Position numbers and translations under genes: made by a program. Under the pieces are notes generated by a model. The model did no database searches. It worked only from the letters and a program-made list of their open reading frames with translations, and was not told the DNA's origin. Shown piece after piece: positions 63,170 to 64,000 of a stretch of 64,000 nt of DNA. Every line of letters starts with the position of its first letter. Position 1 is the first letter of the stretch. The DNA comes from Flavobacterium flavigenum (lineage in GTDB: Bacteria; Bacteroidota; Bacteroidia; Flavobacteriales; Flavobacteriaceae): contig NZ_CP114285.2 of NCBI RefSeq assembly GCF_027111255.2, positions 4,092,001 through 4,156,000 on the forward strand, written 5' to 3'.

Positions 63170-63185
63170 ACTGTAAAAATACAGT
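63170..63185. promoter_or_regulatory. Inverted repeat upstream of the TamB-like gene
   Basis: ACTGTA-AAAA-TACAGT is a perfect 6-base inverted repeat 44 bp before the start codon. Related half sites (ACTGTAA, near 63,123) occur in the same gap. It could be an operator; AT richness makes chance possible. Confidence 0.3.
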
Positions 63186-63228
63186 CTTACAATAGTGCAA
63201 CTTCAATCTTAATGTGTTTTATTGACAT

Positions 63229-64000
63229 ATGAATAAAAAAAACATTCATTATTTAAAAAAAACACTACGTATTCTCTTATGGTGCGTGGGTTCTATAGTT
63301 GCCCTTTTATTACTTCTTATCATTTTAATCCAGGTTCCGTCAGTCCAGAATTTTGTTAAGGATAAGGCAATTACTTACCTCCATAGTAAAATTAAAACCA
63401 AAGTTTCGTTAGATCACATTTCCATAAAATTTCCAAAAGATGTAGTGCTGGAGGGTTTTTATTTTGAAGACCAGAACAAGGATACTTTATTGGCAGGAAA
63501 ACGTCTGGAAGTTGACGTTGATTTGTTCAAACTGGTGAGCAATGAACTCGAAATCAATTCGGTTTCACTTGAAAATGTAAAAGCCAATATTTCCAGAAAT
63601 AAGGATGGTGTTTTTAACTTCGATTACATCATTAAAGCTTTTGAATCAAAAGAGCCAAAAGTGGATGATCCGAATGCCAAACCTTTTCAGATATCTGTTG
63701 TAAAAGTCAATCTGGATCATGTAAAATTCAACTTTAAAGATGATTTTTCAAAAAATGATATTGCAGTAAACCTTTCACATTTTGACACAAAATTCAATGC
63801 CTTCGATTTAGATAAAATGAATTTTGATATTCCCAAAATTAATCTCAATGGATTAAAATTGGTTTTAAATCAGGAAGCGGTTGAAAAAGCGGCTGAAGTT
63901 TCGGTGAAGACGGCTGAAACCATTTCCAAACGAAAAGATTTCAAATTAAAATTAGATAAAATCAGTTTGTCCAAAATTGATATTTTATACGATAATAAAG
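63229..64000 (+). CDS. TamB/AsmA-like envelope protein, N-terminal fragment
   Basis: From the ATG at 63229 the frame stays open for 257 codons to the window edge. An N-terminal membrane helix (VGSIVALLLLLIILIQVPSV) is followed by QNFVKDKAITYLHSKIKTKV and VSLDHISIKFPKDVVLEGFY-like repeats of amphipathic strands, the usual start of AsmA/TamB-type proteins that bridge inner and outer membranes and move lipids or help barrel assembly. Typical members exceed 1,000 aa, so most of the gene lies outside the window. Confidence 0.75.
   Translation, partial: MNKKNIHYLKKTLRILLWCVGSIVALLLLLIILIQVPSVQNFVKDKAITYLHSKIKTKVSLDHISIKFPKDVVLEGFYFEDQNKDTLLAGKRLEVDVDLFKLVSNELEINSVSLENVKANISRNKDGVFNFDYIIKAFESKEPKVDDPNAKPFQISVVKVNLDHVKFNFKDDFSKNDIAVNLSHFDTKFNAFDLDKMNFDIPKINLNGLKLVLNQEAVEKAAEVSVKTAETISKRKDFKLKLDKISLSKIDILYDNK

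Overview
The window looks like chromosomal DNA of a Flavobacterium or close relative (Bacteroidota). The evidence is AT-rich DNA, start sites without Shine-Dalgarno sequences, several promoters of the Bacteroidota type (TAnnTTTG at -7), a TonB-dependent receptor and SusC/CarboxypepD_reg-like barrel proteins, GSCFA and DUF2490 proteins, and DUF6443-type giant YD-repeat (Rhs) proteins. The species cannot be named from the sequence alone.

Regions. (1) 1-3,058, minus strand: the end of a type II secretion / type IV pilus-like operon with a MORN-repeat exported protein, a membrane-anchored protein, two pseudopilin-like proteins and the start of a GspF/PilC-like membrane protein. (2) 3,300-7,320: a rearranged accessory patch. 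It holds a promoterless-looking orphan Rhs tip plus a candidate immunity gene, a truncated REP-associated transposase (RAYT), a tyrosine recombinase, an inverted duplication, two identical 48-bp REP-like sites and a 200-bp tandem array of hairpins. (3) 7,336-39,680: one apparent operon of about 32 kb, nine genes all on the minus strand with gaps of 73 bp or less. In order of transcription they encode an OmpH/Skp-like protein, a lipoprotein, an 1,881-aa N-terminal-type YD/Rhs shell protein, three leucine-rich-repeat exported proteins (23, 16 and 12 repeats; the third also carries a von Willebrand A domain), a 238-aa exported protein, a 3.9-kaa Rhs protein whose tip is a T4-type lysozyme, and a small exported protein that is the likely lysozyme immunity factor. 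(4) 39,700-41,180: regulatory AT-rich DNA, a small ORF, a decayed gene and initiator tRNA-Met. (5) 41,270-64,000: mostly core genes: era, a CHAP amidase-like gene flanked by hairpin repeats, der, outer-membrane barrel proteins, a TonB receptor with an Rrf2 regulator, an M23-MerR-LemA-TPM-TPM operon, alaS, an ABC exporter, two paralogous lipoproteins, GSCFA and the start of a TamB/AsmA-like gene.

The most unusual system is region 3. I infer that it is a contact- or surface-acting polymorphic toxin machine: an Rhs shell that delivers a muramidase, made together with periplasmic immunity, a chaperone-like protein and a family of expandable LRR surface proteins. The end of the third LRR protein carries a carbohydrate-binding-like plus YD module of the kind that closes giant YD-repeat proteins, while the 1,881-aa protein lacks such an end. 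This suggests that LRR genes were inserted into, or exchanged parts with, an ancestral two-gene Rhs locus. The orphan tip/immunity cassette next door shares the conserved Rhs core at the protein level, as expected for tip replacement by recombination.
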